Counted from the first letter of the stretch, positions 17,998 to 27,185 are shown. The stretch is 64,000 nt of DNA from an uncultured Sphingomonadaceae bacterium (GCA_947258815.1 CAMYJW010000014.1:1-64000); one strand, 5' to 3'. Made by a program: numbers and translations. Notes: a model not told the origin generated them from the letters alone.

Positions 17998-18384
17998 ATG
18001 AACCTGATTCAACAGATCGAAGCCGAAGAAATCGAAAAGGCTTCAAAGGATATTCCGGATTTCCGCCCGGGTGATACGCTGCGTGTCGGCGTGCGCGTTG
18101 TTGAAGGCAGCCGCACACGTGTGCAGAACTTCGAAGGCGTCTGCATTGCCCGCACCAGCCGCGGCATGGGATCGAACTTCACCGTGCGCAAAATGAGCTT
18201 TGGCGAAGGCGTGGAACGTGTTTTCCCGCTCTATTCGCCCAATATCGACAAGATCACAGTGGTTCGCAAAGGCGTCGTGCGCCGGGCGAAGCTGTATTAT
18301 CTGCGTGGCCGCACCGGTAAACGTGCGCGTATTGCGGAACGTCGGGACAATATTAAGCCGGCAGCTGCCGCCGCCAAGGAATAA
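17998..18384 (+). CDS. rplS: 50S ribosomal protein L19
   Basis: This 128-aa protein at the 30S-50S interface has the conserved [35 protein letters not shown] and [17 protein letters not shown] blocks, followed by [15 protein letters not shown] and a short Ala/Lys tail. ATG 17998 ([12 protein letters not shown]) follows AAAGGGACCAGGG. The open frame reaches back into trmD without coding signal. It is the last gene of the ffh cluster, and a terminator follows. Confidence 0.95.
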   Translation: MNLIQQIEAEEIEKASKDIPDFRPGDTLRVGVRVVEGSRTRVQNFEGVCIARTSRGMGSNFTVRKMSFGEGVERVFPLYSPNIDKITVVRKGVVRRAKLYYLRGRTGKRARIAERRDNIKPAAAAAKE

Positions 18385-18428
18385 CGCGGGATTGATCGCA
18401 TACATTCAATCACGCAAAAATACCGAAG

Positions 18429-18465
18429 CGGCCGGCTCCCCAATCAGGAGACCGGCCGTTTCTTC
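18429..18465 (+). terminator. Terminator after rplS
   Basis: CGGCCGGCTCC and GGAGACCGGCCG form an 11-bp GC-rich stem with one bulged base and a 7-nt loop, followed by TTTCTT. It closes the ffh-rplS cluster before asd. Confidence 0.8.
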
Positions 18466-18486
18466 GTCAAAAGGTGCTGAAAAATA

Positions 18487-19512
18487 ATGGGTTATCGCGT
18501 TGCAGTTGTCGGTGCGACCGGAAATGTCGGTCGTGAAATGCTCAATATCCTGGCCGAGCGAGAATTTCCGATTGATGAAATCGCCGCTGTTGCGTCCTCG
18601 CGCTCGGTGGGCACCGAGATCGAGTTTGGTGAAACCGGCAAGATGCTCAAGTGCAAGAACCTTGAGCACTTCGATTTCACCGGCTGGGATATCGCGCTGT
18701 TCGCTGCCGGTTCCGGGCCGACCAAGACTTATGCGCCCAAAGCAGCGGAGCAGGGCTGCGTGGTGATCGATAACAGCTCGCTCTATCGTATGGACCCGGA
18801 TGTGCCGCTGATCGTGCCCGAAGTGAACCCTGAGGCGATTGACGGCTATACCGCGCGCAACATCATCGCCAATCCCAACTGCTCCACCGCGCAAATGGTT
18901 GTGGCGCTCAAACCGCTGCACGATGCGGCGAAGATCACGCGGGTTGTGGTGTCGACCTATCAGTCAACGTCGGGCGCGGGCAAAGCGGGCATGGATGAAC
19001 TGTTCGAACAGAGCCGCGCGATTTTTGTCGGCGATCCGGTGGAAGCCAAAAAGTTCACCAAGCAGATTGCGTTCAACGTCATCCCGCATATCGACGTGTT
19101 TCTTGACGATGGTTCCACCAAGGAAGAGTGGAAGATGGTCGTCGAAACCAAGAAGATCATGGATTCGTCCGTCAAAGTGACCGCCACGTGCGTGCGAGTC
19201 CCGGTGTTTGTCGGCCACGCCGAATCGATCAATCTGGAATTTGAGCGGGAACTGTCGGCAGATAAAGCGCAGGAAATTCTGCGTGAAGCCCCCGGTATCA
19301 TGCTGGTCGATAAGCGCGAGGACGGTGGATATGTCACCCCGGTTGAATGCGCGGGCGACAGCGCGACATATGTCAGCCGCGTGCGCGAAGATCCGACGGT
19401 CGAAAACGGTCTGGCGCTGTGGTGCGTGTCTGACAATCTGCGCAAGGGCGCTGCGCTTAACGCGGTGCAGATTGCAGAACTGCTGGGCCGCAGGCACCTG
19501 AAAAAGGGCTGA
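18487..19512 (+). CDS. asd: Aspartate-semialdehyde dehydrogenase
   Basis: This 341-aa enzyme reduces aspartyl phosphate with NADPH to the semialdehyde, the branch point for lysine/diaminopimelate, threonine and methionine. The Rossmann motif VVGATGNVG is at residues 7-15 and the catalytic cysteine sits in NPNCSTAQM. ATCVRVPVFVGH and the substrate-binding histidine segment are conserved. ATG 18487 has AAAGGTG upstream. Its stop shares bases with the start of the alpha/beta hydrolase gene, so these two are probably one transcript. Confidence 0.95.
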   Translation: MGYRVAVVGATGNVGREMLNILAEREFPIDEIAAVASSRSVGTEIEFGETGKMLKCKNLEHFDFTGWDIALFAAGSGPTKTYAPKAAEQGCVVIDNSSLYRMDPDVPLIVPEVNPEAIDGYTARNIIANPNCSTAQMVVALKPLHDAAKITRVVVSTYQSTSGAGKAGMDELFEQSRAIFVGDPVEAKKFTKQIAFNVIPHIDVFLDDGSTKEEWKMVVETKKIMDSSVKVTATCVRVPVFVGHAESINLEFERELSADKAQEILREAPGIMLVDKREDGGYVTPVECAGDSATYVSRVREDPTVENGLALWCVSDNLRKGAALNAVQIAELLGRRHLKKG

Positions 19513-20258
19513 TGGGGCAGGCATTCGTTCAAGGCTGGGACGGCGCCGAACTTGCCGTGCACCGCGTGGGCGAGGGGCGGCCCGTCCTGTTGCTCCACGG
19601 GCTGTTTTCCAGTGCGCAGATGAACTGGATCAAATTCGGCCATGCGCAGCGCCTTGCCGATGCCGGGTTCGAGGCGGTCATGCCGGATCTGCGCGCCCAC
19701 GGGCAAAGCGATGCGCCGCATGATCCGGCGGCCTATCCCGCCGATGTGCTGGTTCGCGATATCGAAGCGCTGGTTGGTGCGCTGGGCCTGACGGACTTCG
19801 ATCTGTGCGGGTTTTCGCTGGGTGCGCGCACGGCGGTGCGCGCGGTTATGGCCGGGCTTACGCCGCGCAGGCTGGTGCTGGCGGGAATGGGCCTTGAAGG
19901 GCTTTCGGGCTGGGCGCAGCGTAGCGCGTTTTTCGTCGATGCGATTGACCGGTTCGATGAAATCAGGCTCGGCGATCCGGCCTTCATGGCGAAAAGCTTC
20001 ATGAAATCGATGAACGTCGATCGCGTGGCGGCGCGGCTCTTGCTCGGCTCGGTTGACGATACGTCGCCAGAAGCGCTGGCGGCGGTGACAATGCCGACGC
20101 TGGTGGTGTGCGGGGCGGACGATCACGATAACGGTTCTGCGCCCGCTCTTGCGCGCGCGTTGCCCGATGCCACATTTGCCGAAATTCCCGGAACGCATAT
20201 GTCCAGCGTCACCGAACCGGCGCTGGGCGAAGCGATTGTCCACTTTCTGAGGGCTTGA
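19512..20258 (+). CDS. Alpha/beta-fold hydrolase
   Basis: This 248-aa cytoplasmic protein has a complete alpha/beta-hydrolase triad pattern: nucleophile Ser in CGFSLGARTA, Asp in CGADDHDNG, and His in GTHMSSV near the C-terminus. The oxyanion-hole segment is LLLHGLFSS. It could be an esterase, lipase or C-C hydrolase; the sequence does not fix a substrate. The ATG overlaps the asd stop (TGATGG), which suggests coupling but not a shared pathway. There is no signal peptide. Confidence 0.8.
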   Translation: MGQAFVQGWDGAELAVHRVGEGRPVLLLHGLFSSAQMNWIKFGHAQRLADAGFEAVMPDLRAHGQSDAPHDPAAYPADVLVRDIEALVGALGLTDFDLCGFSLGARTAVRAVMAGLTPRRLVLAGMGLEGLSGWAQRSAFFVDAIDRFDEIRLGDPAFMAKSFMKSMNVDRVAARLLLGSVDDTSPEALAAVTMPTLVVCGADDHDNGSAPALARALPDATFAEIPGTHMSSVTEPALGEAIVHFLRA

Positions 20259-20324
20259 CCGCGCTTTATCGGCTGGTCAGCATGGCGCGCCTACGTGGCT
20301 GGTTCCTTGTTGAGGTGTGACTGC

Positions 20325-22154
20325 ATGAAATCGATCTGTTCGCTCGCTGCGCTGGCCGCCGCGCTCGTTTGCGCGCCTGCAAACGCCAAACACCATGCCG
20401 GGGCGGATCAGGCCGCGCCCGATGCGGCTGGCGCGGCTGCATTTGTTGAGGAGGCAGAGGCGCGCCTGCTGGAAGAGGCAAACCGCGCCGCACGCGCGGA
20501 ATGGGTCTATGCCAATTTCATCACACTGGACACTGCGGCGATTTCCGCTGCCGCCAATGCGCAGTTCACGCAGGTCGTCGTCGATGGCGGCGTGGAAGCG
20601 GCGCGCTATGGTGATGTCGATGGCCTTGATTACGATACATCGCGCAAGCTGGCGATGATGCGCACCGGCATTGTCACCCCCGCGCCGACTGCTCCGGGAG
20701 GTGCTGAAAAAGTGGCCGAGCTGAAAACCGCGATGGAAGGCGTTTACGGCAAGGGGCAGGGCACGCTCGACGGGAAACCTGTGGGCGGTAACGATCTTGA
20801 GGCGAAAATGGGCACTGTGCGCGATCCGGCGCGGCTTCAGGAAATGTGGGTTAGCTGGCATGACAATGTTGGCACGCCGATGAAGGACGATTACGCGCAG
20901 TTCGTTGCCTTGATGAACGAGGGCGCGCGTGAGCTGGGCTATGCCGATGCGGGCGCGATGTGGCGTTCTAATTATGATATGTCGCCAGAGGATTTTGCCG
21001 CACTTACAGAGCAGTTGTGGCAGGAAGTGAAGCCGCTTTACGAAAAGCTGCATTGCTTCACACGCAGCAAGCTGAATGCGGAATATGGCGATGATGTGCA
21101 GGCAGACAGCGGGCCGATCCGCGCCGATCTTTTGGGCAATATGTGGGCGCAGCAGTGGGCGAATGTCTATGATCTGGTCGCGCCCGAGGGTGCTGGAGAC
21201 ATTGGCTATGACCTCACCGGTCTGCTGGTGAAGAATGACTATGATGCGTTGAAAATGGTGAAAACGGGGGAGAACTTCTTTTCCTCACTCGGTTTCGAGC
21301 CTTTGCCCCAAACCTTCTGGGAACGCTCGCTTTTTACCAAACCTGCCGATCGCGAAGTGGTTTGCCACGCCTCGGCATGGAACCTTGATAACATTGAAGA
21401 TCTGCGCATCAAGATGTGCACCAAGATCAATGCCGATGATTTTCAGACCGTCCATCACGAACTGGGCCACAGCTATTATCAGCGCGCCTACAATCGGCTT
21501 TCGCCGCTCTATCTTACCGGTGCGCACGATGGTTTTCACGAAGCGATCGGCGATATGATCGCGCTTTCGATCACGCCCGATTATCTGGTCGAGATCGGCC
21601 TTTTGCCGCAGAATAAAGTGCCCAGCGCAGACAAGGATATCGGCCTGCTGCTTAACCAGGCGCTTGATAAAGTGGCGTTCCTGCCGTTCGGTTTGCTGAT
21701 CGATCGCTGGCGCTGGGGCGTGTTCGATGGCTCGATCACCCCTGAAAACTACACCGGCGCATGGGTGGATATGAAACGGCAGTATCAGGGCGTTGTTCCG
21801 CCGGTGGAGCGCACGTCCGAAAATTTCGATCCGGGCGCAAAATATCATATTCCGGCAAACGTGCCCTACACGCGCTACTTCCTCTCGTTCATCCTTCAAT
21901 TTCAGTTCTATGAGGCCGCGTGCGATATCGCCGGATGGGAAGGCCCGCTGCACCGCTGCAGTTTTTATGGCGACAAGAAGGTCGGCGAAAAGCTGAACGC
22001 AATGCTGGAAATGGGCGCATCGCGGCCATGGCCCGAAGCGCTTGAGGCATTTGCCGGAACGCGCGAGATGAGCGGAAAATCGCTGCTGCGCTATTTCGCG
22101 CCTTTGTCCGAATGGCTGGATCAGCAGAACGCGGGCAAGACCTGCGGTTGGTGA
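20325..22154 (+). CDS. M2 family zinc metallopeptidase (peptidyl-dipeptidase A-like), secreted
   Basis: This 609-aa protein resembles angiotensin-converting-enzyme-type peptidases. A signal peptide (MKSICSLAALAAALVCAPANA) sends it to the periplasm. The zinc site is HHELGH (catalytic Glu between the His pair), with the third ligand Glu in HEAIGD about 24 residues later. Other family segments such as MWAQQW and PADREVVCHASAW are present. The start is ATG 20325, preceded by TGAGGTGTG; the frame open further upstream lacks a signal peptide. It probably removes dipeptides from periplasmic peptides. It is followed by a bidirectional terminator. Confidence 0.9.
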   Translation: MKSICSLAALAAALVCAPANAKHHAGADQAAPDAAGAAAFVEEAEARLLEEANRAARAEWVYANFITLDTAAISAAANAQFTQVVVDGGVEAARYGDVDGLDYDTSRKLAMMRTGIVTPAPTAPGGAEKVAELKTAMEGVYGKGQGTLDGKPVGGNDLEAKMGTVRDPARLQEMWVSWHDNVGTPMKDDYAQFVALMNEGARELGYADAGAMWRSNYDMSPEDFAALTEQLWQEVKPLYEKLHCFTRSKLNAEYGDDVQADSGPIRADLLGNMWAQQWANVYDLVAPEGAGDIGYDLTGLLVKNDYDALKMVKTGENFFSSLGFEPLPQTFWERSLFTKPADREVVCHASAWNLDNIEDLRIKMCTKINADDFQTVHHELGHSYYQRAYNRLSPLYLTGAHDGFHEAIGDMIALSITPDYLVEIGLLPQNKVPSADKDIGLLLNQALDKVAFLPFGLLIDRWRWGVFDGSITPENYTGAWVDMKRQYQGVVPPVERTSENFDPGAKYHIPANVPYTRYFLSFILQFQFYEAACDIAGWEGPLHRCSFYGDKKVGEKLNAMLEMGASRPWPEALEAFAGTREMSGKSLLRYFAPLSEWLDQQNAGKTCGW

Positions 22155-22226
22155 GCGCGCCGGTAAACAGCGGCCAGCAGGGCTGTCAGCACAACAGCAA
22201 GAGCGTGGGTCAGCACAACCGCCAAC

Positions 22227-22257
22227 AAAAAAGGGGGCGCAATCGCACCCCCTTTTT
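22227..22257. terminator. Bidirectional terminator between the M2 peptidase gene and rplI
   Basis: AAAAAGGGGG and CCCCCTTTTT pair around GCGCAATCGCA-type sequence (inner GC/GC pairs, loop AATC). A T-run follows on each strand, fitting the convergent genes. Confidence 0.85.
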
Positions 22258-22282
22258 CCATGTTTTCAGGTCTGAGAAAGCC

Positions 22283-22954
22283 TCAGGCTTCCTGTTCGCC
22301 TTCGGCAGCCGGTTCTTCTGATGTATCGTCAGCAGCTTCGGCTTCGGCTTCAGCAGGGGCCTCTTCGCCTTCGGCTGCAGTTTCCTCAGCCGGGATTTCA
22401 CCCGGTTCGGCGTTCGGATCGATTTCTTCGATAAAGCCGCTGGTGTCGGCTTCTTCTTCGAACATCGCAGCGATAACGTCTACGCCCTGTGCCTGCTGAT
22501 CGGCTTCATCGGGCGAACGTGCGACGTTTGCCTTGACCGTGATCTGCACTTCGGGGTGCAGCGAAACGGTTACATCGAACATGCCGATTGTCTTGATCGG
22601 GCTGCCCATGATGACCTGCTTCTTGTCAACCTTGTGGCCCTTTTCCTCAAGGCCGGAGACAATATCGCGCACGTTGACCGAGCCGTACAGCTGGCCGGAG
22701 TTCGAAGACGCGCGGATCAGCACGATTTCGGTGCCGTCGATGTCCGAACCGTGCTTTTCAGCTTCGGTGCGTTTTTCGGCGTTTTCCTTTTCAAGCCGCT
22801 CGCGATTGGCTTCGAACACTTTCTTGTTGGCCTCGTTGGCGCGCAGCGCCTTTTTGTTGGGCAACAGGAAATTGCGCGCATAGCCATCCTTGACGGTGAC
22901 GACATCGCCGATCGAGCCAAGCTTTTCGACGCGTTCCAGGAGGATGATATCCAT
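22283..22954 (-). CDS. rplI: 50S ribosomal protein L9 with acidic tail
   Basis: The N-terminal ~150 residues form a standard L9: MDIILLERVEKLGSIGDVV, DGYARNFLLPNKKAL, the long linking helix rich in Glu/Lys, and the C-terminal domain with SGQLYGSVNVRDI and GMFDVTVSLHPEV. L9 is normally about 150 residues; here it has 223. The additional C-terminal ~60 residues are Glu/Ala/Pro-rich (for example EETAAEGEEAPAEAEAEAAD). S16 in this window has a very similar tail. The gene is last in rpsF-rpsR-rplI. Confidence 0.95.
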   Translation of the reverse strand: MDIILLERVEKLGSIGDVVTVKDGYARNFLLPNKKALRANEANKKVFEANRERLEKENAEKRTEAEKHGSDIDGTEIVLIRASSNSGQLYGSVNVRDIVSGLEEKGHKVDKKQVIMGSPIKTIGMFDVTVSLHPEVQITVKANVARSPDEADQQAQGVDVIAAMFEEEADTSGFIEEIDPNAEPGEIPAEETAAEGEEAPAEAEAEAADDTSEEPAAEGEQEA

Positions 22955-22967
22955 GTTCTTTTCCTCC

Positions 22968-23192
22968 TTATTTCACGATGTAGGGCAGCAGGCCCAGATG
23001 GCGTGCGCGCTTGATGGCTTTGGCCAGCTCACGCTGTTTCTTGGCGGAAACGGCGGTGATGCGGCTGGGCACGATCTTGCCGCGTTCGGACATGAAGCCC
23101 TGCAGCAGACGCACGTCCTTGTAATCGATTACAGGCGCGTTCTTGGTTGAGAACGGGCATGATTTGCGGCGGCGGAAAAATGCTCTTGCCAT
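22968..23192 (-). CDS. rpsR: 30S ribosomal protein S18
   Basis: This 74-aa protein binds the 30S platform as a heterodimer with S6. Conserved segments are [34 protein letters not shown] and the basic [22 protein letters not shown]-terminus region. It starts 3 nt after the rpsF stop and ends 13 nt before rplI, so the three genes form one message. Confidence 0.96.
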   Translation of the reverse strand: MARAFFRRRKSCPFSTKNAPVIDYKDVRLLQGFMSERGKIVPSRITAVSAKKQRELAKAIKRARHLGLLPYIVK

Positions 23193-23195
23193 GGA

Positions 23196-23567
23196 TCAGT
23201 TCCCCCTTCTGTCGCCGCGGCGTCCGCCGCGTTCGCGATCACGATCGTTCTTGCGCATCATGACCGACGGGCCTTCCTCAAGCGCATCGACGCGGATCGT
23301 CAGATAGCGGATCACGTCTTCGTTGATCGCGGTCTGACGCTCAAGCTCTGCAACCACCGATGGCGGTCCATCGATGTTGAGCATCACGAAATGCGCTTTG
23401 CGGTTGCGCTGAATTTTGTAGGCGAGATTCTTGAGGCCCCAGGTTTCGGTCTTGGCGACCTTGCCTTCGTTGGCTTCGACGATCTCGGTTGCGGCTGCTG
23501 CCAGAGCGTCTACCTGGCTCTGGCTGAGGTCCTGGCGTGCCAGGAACACGTGCTCGTACTGAGGCAC
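23196..23567 (-). CDS. rpsF: 30S ribosomal protein S6
   Basis: This 123-aa protein pairs with S18 on the 30S platform. It has [19 protein letters not shown], the [13 protein letters not shown] strand and [10 protein letters not shown], with a C-terminal Arg/Asp tail. The start codon is GTG (23567), with AAAGGA 7 nt before it. A predicted promoter lies at 23676-23703, leaving a leader of about 100 nt. The leader includes a stem (TTCCG-ATG / CAT-CGGAA) that might be the S6/S18 feedback site known in other bacteria. Confidence 0.96.
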   Translation of the reverse strand: MPQYEHVFLARQDLSQSQVDALAAAATEIVEANEGKVAKTETWGLKNLAYKIQRNRKAHFVMLNIDGPPSVVAELERQTAINEDVIRYLTIRVDALEEGPSVMMRKNDRDRERGGRRGDRRGN

Positions 23568-23675
23568 GGGGCTTTCCTTTCAATTTATGCCGATCGCTGG
23601 CTTATCCGCGCGGATCGCGGGGCCCCTCCGGCTTTCTTCACAGTTTCCGTATGTCTGAACATGCGGAAGCAGCGG

Positions 23676-23703
23676 CCCTTAGCGCAACTGACGCGGATTG
23701 CAA
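23676..23703 (-). promoter_or_regulatory. Predicted promoter of rpsF-rpsR-rplI
   Basis: On the minus strand, TTGCAA (23698-23703), a 16-bp spacer and TAAGGG (23676-23681). The TAAGGG -10 form matches that of the atp, sdhC and lepA promoters. Confidence 0.5.
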
Positions 23704-23811
23704 GCGCTTGCCTGGCCGCGCGCGTTTGCCGTGATGTCCGCACCTTGCCCCGCTAGCGCGGATTGCGTACCTGCATCGCGCGTATCGGATTGACGAAGGA
23801 GCGCTTTTCTC

Positions 23812-24762
23812 ATGCCATCCGGCCTTGTTGCCCTGTTAGACGATGTGGCTGTTATCGCGCGCCTTGCCGCTGCCTCGATCGACGATGTCGGGGCGGGCGT
23901 CGCCAAAGCGGGAAGCAAGGCGGCAGGTGTGGTGATTGATGATGCGGCGGTCACGCCTTCGTATGTCACCAACTTCAAGCCCGAACGCGAGCTGCCGATC
24001 ATCTGGTCGATCACCAAGGGCTCATTACGTAACAAGCTGCTGATCCTGTTGCCTGCCGCGCTTTTGCTGAGCGAGTTTCTGCCCGGCGCGATCATACCGC
24101 TGCTGATGATCGGCGGGCTTTATCTGTGCTTTGAAGGCGCGGAAAAGGTGATCGAAAAGCTGGGGGGCGCCAAACATGGCGATACGCTGGACGATCCGAT
24201 TGAGGATCTTGAAGCGTTTGAGAAACAGCGCATTTCCGGCGCGATCCGCACGGATTTTATTCTTTCCGCCGAAATCATGGCGATCGCGCTTTCCGAAGTG
24301 GCCGAATCGGGGCTGGTCGAGCGCGGCGTTATCCTTGCCGTCGTTGGCATCCTCATCACTGTGATTGTTTATGGCACGGTCGCGCTGATCGTGAAGATGG
24401 ACGATATCGGCCTGCATATGACCGAGAGCGACAGCGAAACGTCAAAGCGCGTCGGCTGTTTCCTGCTGCGGGCGATGCCAAAACTGCTGGCGCTGCTTTC
24501 ATCGGTGGGCACGATTGCGATGCTGTGGGTCGGCGGCGGCATTTTGCTGCATGGGACCGAGGAACTGGGCTGGCACGGTCCGGCGCATATCGCACATGAA
24601 ATTCAGCACTGGGTCGAACATGCGACAGGTGCGTTGGGCGGGGCGCTTGGCTGGCTGACGTACGCGGGCATTTCCGCGCTGGTCGGTCTGGCGGTCGGCG
24701 CGGTGCTGGCGATGATCATCCACTTTATCGGCGAGAAAACAGGGCGCGCGCCTGCGCATTGA
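23812..24762 (+). CDS. DUF808 (YedI-like) inner-membrane protein
   Basis: This 316-aa polytopic membrane protein begins MPSGLVALLDDVAVIARLAA, has VGAGVAKAGSKAAGVVIDDAAV and KFPERELPIIWSI-like sequence (here NFKPERELPIIWSITKGS), and GGLYLCFEGAEK, all typical of DUF808. About six to seven membrane helices are visible. The family is widespread but has no proven role; transport has been suggested from topology only. GAAGGAG lies before ATG 23812. It faces away from rpsF and converges with the Mur ligase gene. Confidence 0.85.
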   Translation: MPSGLVALLDDVAVIARLAAASIDDVGAGVAKAGSKAAGVVIDDAAVTPSYVTNFKPERELPIIWSITKGSLRNKLLILLPAALLLSEFLPGAIIPLLMIGGLYLCFEGAEKVIEKLGGAKHGDTLDDPIEDLEAFEKQRISGAIRTDFILSAEIMAIALSEVAESGLVERGVILAVVGILITVIVYGTVALIVKMDDIGLHMTESDSETSKRVGCFLLRAMPKLLALLSSVGTIAMLWVGGGILLHGTEELGWHGPAHIAHEIQHWVEHATGALGGALGWLTYAGISALVGLAVGAVLAMIIHFIGEKTGRAPAH

Positions 24763-24795
24763 TCGCGCAGTTCTGTCCGGCTCTGGTCTGGAAGC

Positions 24796-26214
24796 TTAAC
24801 TCAGCCGCTTGAGCAGATCATGCGCAAATGTGGTCAGCGTATCGTCGCGCGCGCCCATCACGACGATGCGATCACCGGGCTGAGCCATGCTGGCGATATG
24901 CGCGGCGCAATCGTCGCGGGCAGGAATGTGTTCGGTTTTGCCGCCGGCATCGCCGATCAGCCTGACGATCCGTTCGCTGCCTTCGCTGCGATCAACCGTT
25001 CCGCCGTAATAAACCGGATCGCAGAAAATCGTCACATCGTCCGGGGCCAGTTCGCGCGCGAACGTTTCGGCCAGTTCATCGCCCATCTGGCGCAGCGGGC
25101 CATATCCGTGGGGTTGGAAAAACGCGATCACGCGGCCGGGATGATTTTTGAGCGTGCGCAAGGTGGCGGCGCACTTTTCCGGGTTGTGGCCGAAATCATC
25201 AATCACCGAAATGCCCGATGCGCTGGTCCCGATAATGTCAAACCGGCGCGCCAGCCCGGCAAACCGCGACAGCGCGGCAACCGCATCGGCGACTGTAACG
25301 CCCGCCGCCACAGCCCCGGCGATGGCAGCCAGCGCGTTTGAAAGGTTATGTCGCCCCGGAAGGTTCAGAACAAGCGGATGCTCGCTGCCATCGTGGCGGT
25401 CTATCACTGTGGCTGCCTGTTTGGTGGGGCCATCGGCAATGCTGCCCGGTTTGATGCCGATCTGTGCGATGTCGCCTTCAATGCCGAATGTCAGCGCCTG
25501 TTTTGCATGAGGCAGCAACGCCAGCGCCTCTGCATTATCGGCATTGACCACGGCAATTTCGCTGGCGGCCAGAAAACCGCCAAACAACGCGCGCAATTCA
25601 TCCATGCTTTTGTGATCGAGCGAAACGTTCAACAGGACCGCGACAGACGGGCGATAAAGCGCAATGGAGCCATCGCTTTCATCCACTTCGGAAACGAAAA
25701 TGCTGCCCTGGCCCACGCGTGCGCTGGCGAACGGGGCATCGGGCGAGGCAAAGTTTTTCATCACCGCGCCGTTCATGATCGTTGGATCGCGGCCGGCCTC
25801 GGTCATGATCCAGCCGGTCATCCCGGTTACGGTTGATTTGCCGCTGGTTCCGCCAATCGCAATGCCATGCGGGGCGGCGTTGAACAGCGCGGCGAGCAGT
25901 TCCGCCCGGCTCATGCGCGCACAGCCAAGCGCACTGGCGCGCACCATTTCGGGCACAGTGTCTTCCACCGCGGCGGATGCCACAAGTGTCTGGTCTGCGC
26001 TGGTGATGCCGCTGCCATCCTGCGCGAACAGCGTGAAGCCCTGATCTTCCAGCCAGCCAAATTTCTCCGGGCTGCGGCCCTGATCGCGGCTGCGATCTGA
26101 TCCCGCGACGTTTGCGCCAAGTCCTTTGAGGATAAGGGCGAGCGGCAACATGCCCGATCCGCCGATGCCACAAAAGAACCATGGATGGGTGGTGAGCGAA
26201 GTGCTGTTATTCAT
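24796..26214 (-). CDS. Mur ligase family protein, MurC/Mpl-like (UDP-MurNAc peptide ligase)
   Basis: This 472-aa ligase has the full Mur architecture: N-terminal UDP-binding domain (FFCGIGGSGMLPLALIL), ATP-binding P-loop GGTSGKSTVTGM, LDHKSMDEL and GRHNLSNALAAIA, and a C-terminal domain with VIDDFGHNPEKCAATL. It is MurC-like, but the HNP and following FFQPHGYGPLRQM segment differ from ordinary MurC, and it does not sit in a dcw cluster. Its divergent neighbour is an LD-carboxypeptidase, whose product (tripeptide) is the substrate of Mpl. I therefore favour muropeptide recycling, as inference. Start ATG 26214; the frame open 11 codons upstream is less likely. Confidence 0.7.
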   Translation of the reverse strand: MNNSTSLTTHPWFFCGIGGSGMLPLALILKGLGANVAGSDRSRDQGRSPEKFGWLEDQGFTLFAQDGSGITSADQTLVASAAVEDTVPEMVRASALGCARMSRAELLAALFNAAPHGIAIGGTSGKSTVTGMTGWIMTEAGRDPTIMNGAVMKNFASPDAPFASARVGQGSIFVSEVDESDGSIALYRPSVAVLLNVSLDHKSMDELRALFGGFLAASEIAVVNADNAEALALLPHAKQALTFGIEGDIAQIGIKPGSIADGPTKQAATVIDRHDGSEHPLVLNLPGRHNLSNALAAIAGAVAAGVTVADAVAALSRFAGLARRFDIIGTSASGISVIDDFGHNPEKCAATLRTLKNHPGRVIAFFQPHGYGPLRQMGDELAETFARELAPDDVTIFCDPVYYGGTVDRSEGSERIVRLIGDAGGKTEHIPARDDCAAHIASMAQPGDRIVVMGARDDTLTTFAHDLLKRLS

Positions 26215-26271
26215 ACCCGCTCGGTATGCGCCCTCTCGCCACAACACAATATGCCCGTTACATCTGACGCC

Positions 26272-27099
26272 ATGACCCGGATAGCCATCTGCGCGCCTTC
26301 AACGCCGATCACGCCTGAAACAGCCGCGCAAGTCTCTGCGCTGGCGGCATCCGAATTTCCCGGTGTTGCGTTGCATTTTCACCCGCAATGTCATGCGCAG
26401 GACGGCCATTTTGCGGGCAGCGACCGCTTGCGCCGCGATGCGCTGATCGAATGCGCCAACGATCCCGCGTTCGATGCGGTGTGGTTTGCGCGCGGCGGCT
26501 ATGGCGCGGGGCGCATTGCCCAGGAGGCGCTGGAAAGTTTTGAAGAGCCCGCAAGCAGGAAAGTATGGATGGGCTATTCCGATGCCGGATATCTTCTGGG
26601 CGCGCTTTATCGCCACGCCATTGGCAGGCCGGTTCACGGGCCGATGCCAGTCGACATCGGTCGCGAAGGTGGCGCGGATGCGGTTCGGCGCGCGCTGACG
26701 TATTTGTCGGGGGATCGCGAAGGGCTTGAACCCTCGCTGGATCGTCATCCGGCGGTCGCCTTCAATCTGATAACGCTGGCGATGTTGTGCGGCACCCCGC
26801 TGATGCCGGGGCTGGCCGGGCATGTGGTGATGGTGGAGGAAGTGAGCGAGCATTTGTACGCGGTCGATCGGCTGTTCTTTCATCTCACCGCGCACCTTGG
26901 CGGAATCGCCGGACTGCGGCTGGGCCGGGTCAGCGATGTGCCGGAAAATGATCGGCCATTTGGCGCTTCGCCAGAGGAAATAGCGCGCTATTGGTGCGAT
27001 CGCCACGCGATTGCGTTTCTTGGGTCGGCTGATATCGGCCATGATGCAGCCAACAGGATTGTCCCGTTTGGGGTTGCAGGGCAAAACGAACGGCAATAG
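26272..27099 (+). CDS. ldcA: LD-carboxypeptidase (S66/LdcA family)
   Basis: This 275-aa cytoplasmic serine peptidase removes the terminal D-Ala from peptidoglycan tetrapeptides in cell-wall recycling. The N-terminal IAICAPSTPI, VWFARGGYGAGRI with KVWMGYSDAGYLLGAL (nucleophile Ser in GYSD) and the later HGPMPVD segment match the S66 family. The C-terminal catalytic Glu and His lie in the ..VEEVSEHLYAVDR and ..GHD/ARYW.. regions. Start ATG 26272 gives the typical MTRIAICAPS; ATG 26251 is an alternative with no better ribosome binding site. It is divergent from the Mur ligase with only 57 bp between starts. Confidence 0.8.
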   Translation: MTRIAICAPSTPITPETAAQVSALAASEFPGVALHFHPQCHAQDGHFAGSDRLRRDALIECANDPAFDAVWFARGGYGAGRIAQEALESFEEPASRKVWMGYSDAGYLLGALYRHAIGRPVHGPMPVDIGREGGADAVRRALTYLSGDREGLEPSLDRHPAVAFNLITLAMLCGTPLMPGLAGHVVMVEEVSEHLYAVDRLFFHLTAHLGGIAGLRLGRVSDVPENDRPFGASPEEIARYWCDRHAIAFLGSADIGHDAANRIVPFGVAGQNERQ

Positions 27100-27185
27100 G
27101 CCGCCGCGCGAACCGGGTAACACATTGTGGAGTCGATGCCGGTTGAGTCTCACGGTGCCGTAAAAAAAGATAATGGGAGGACGTT

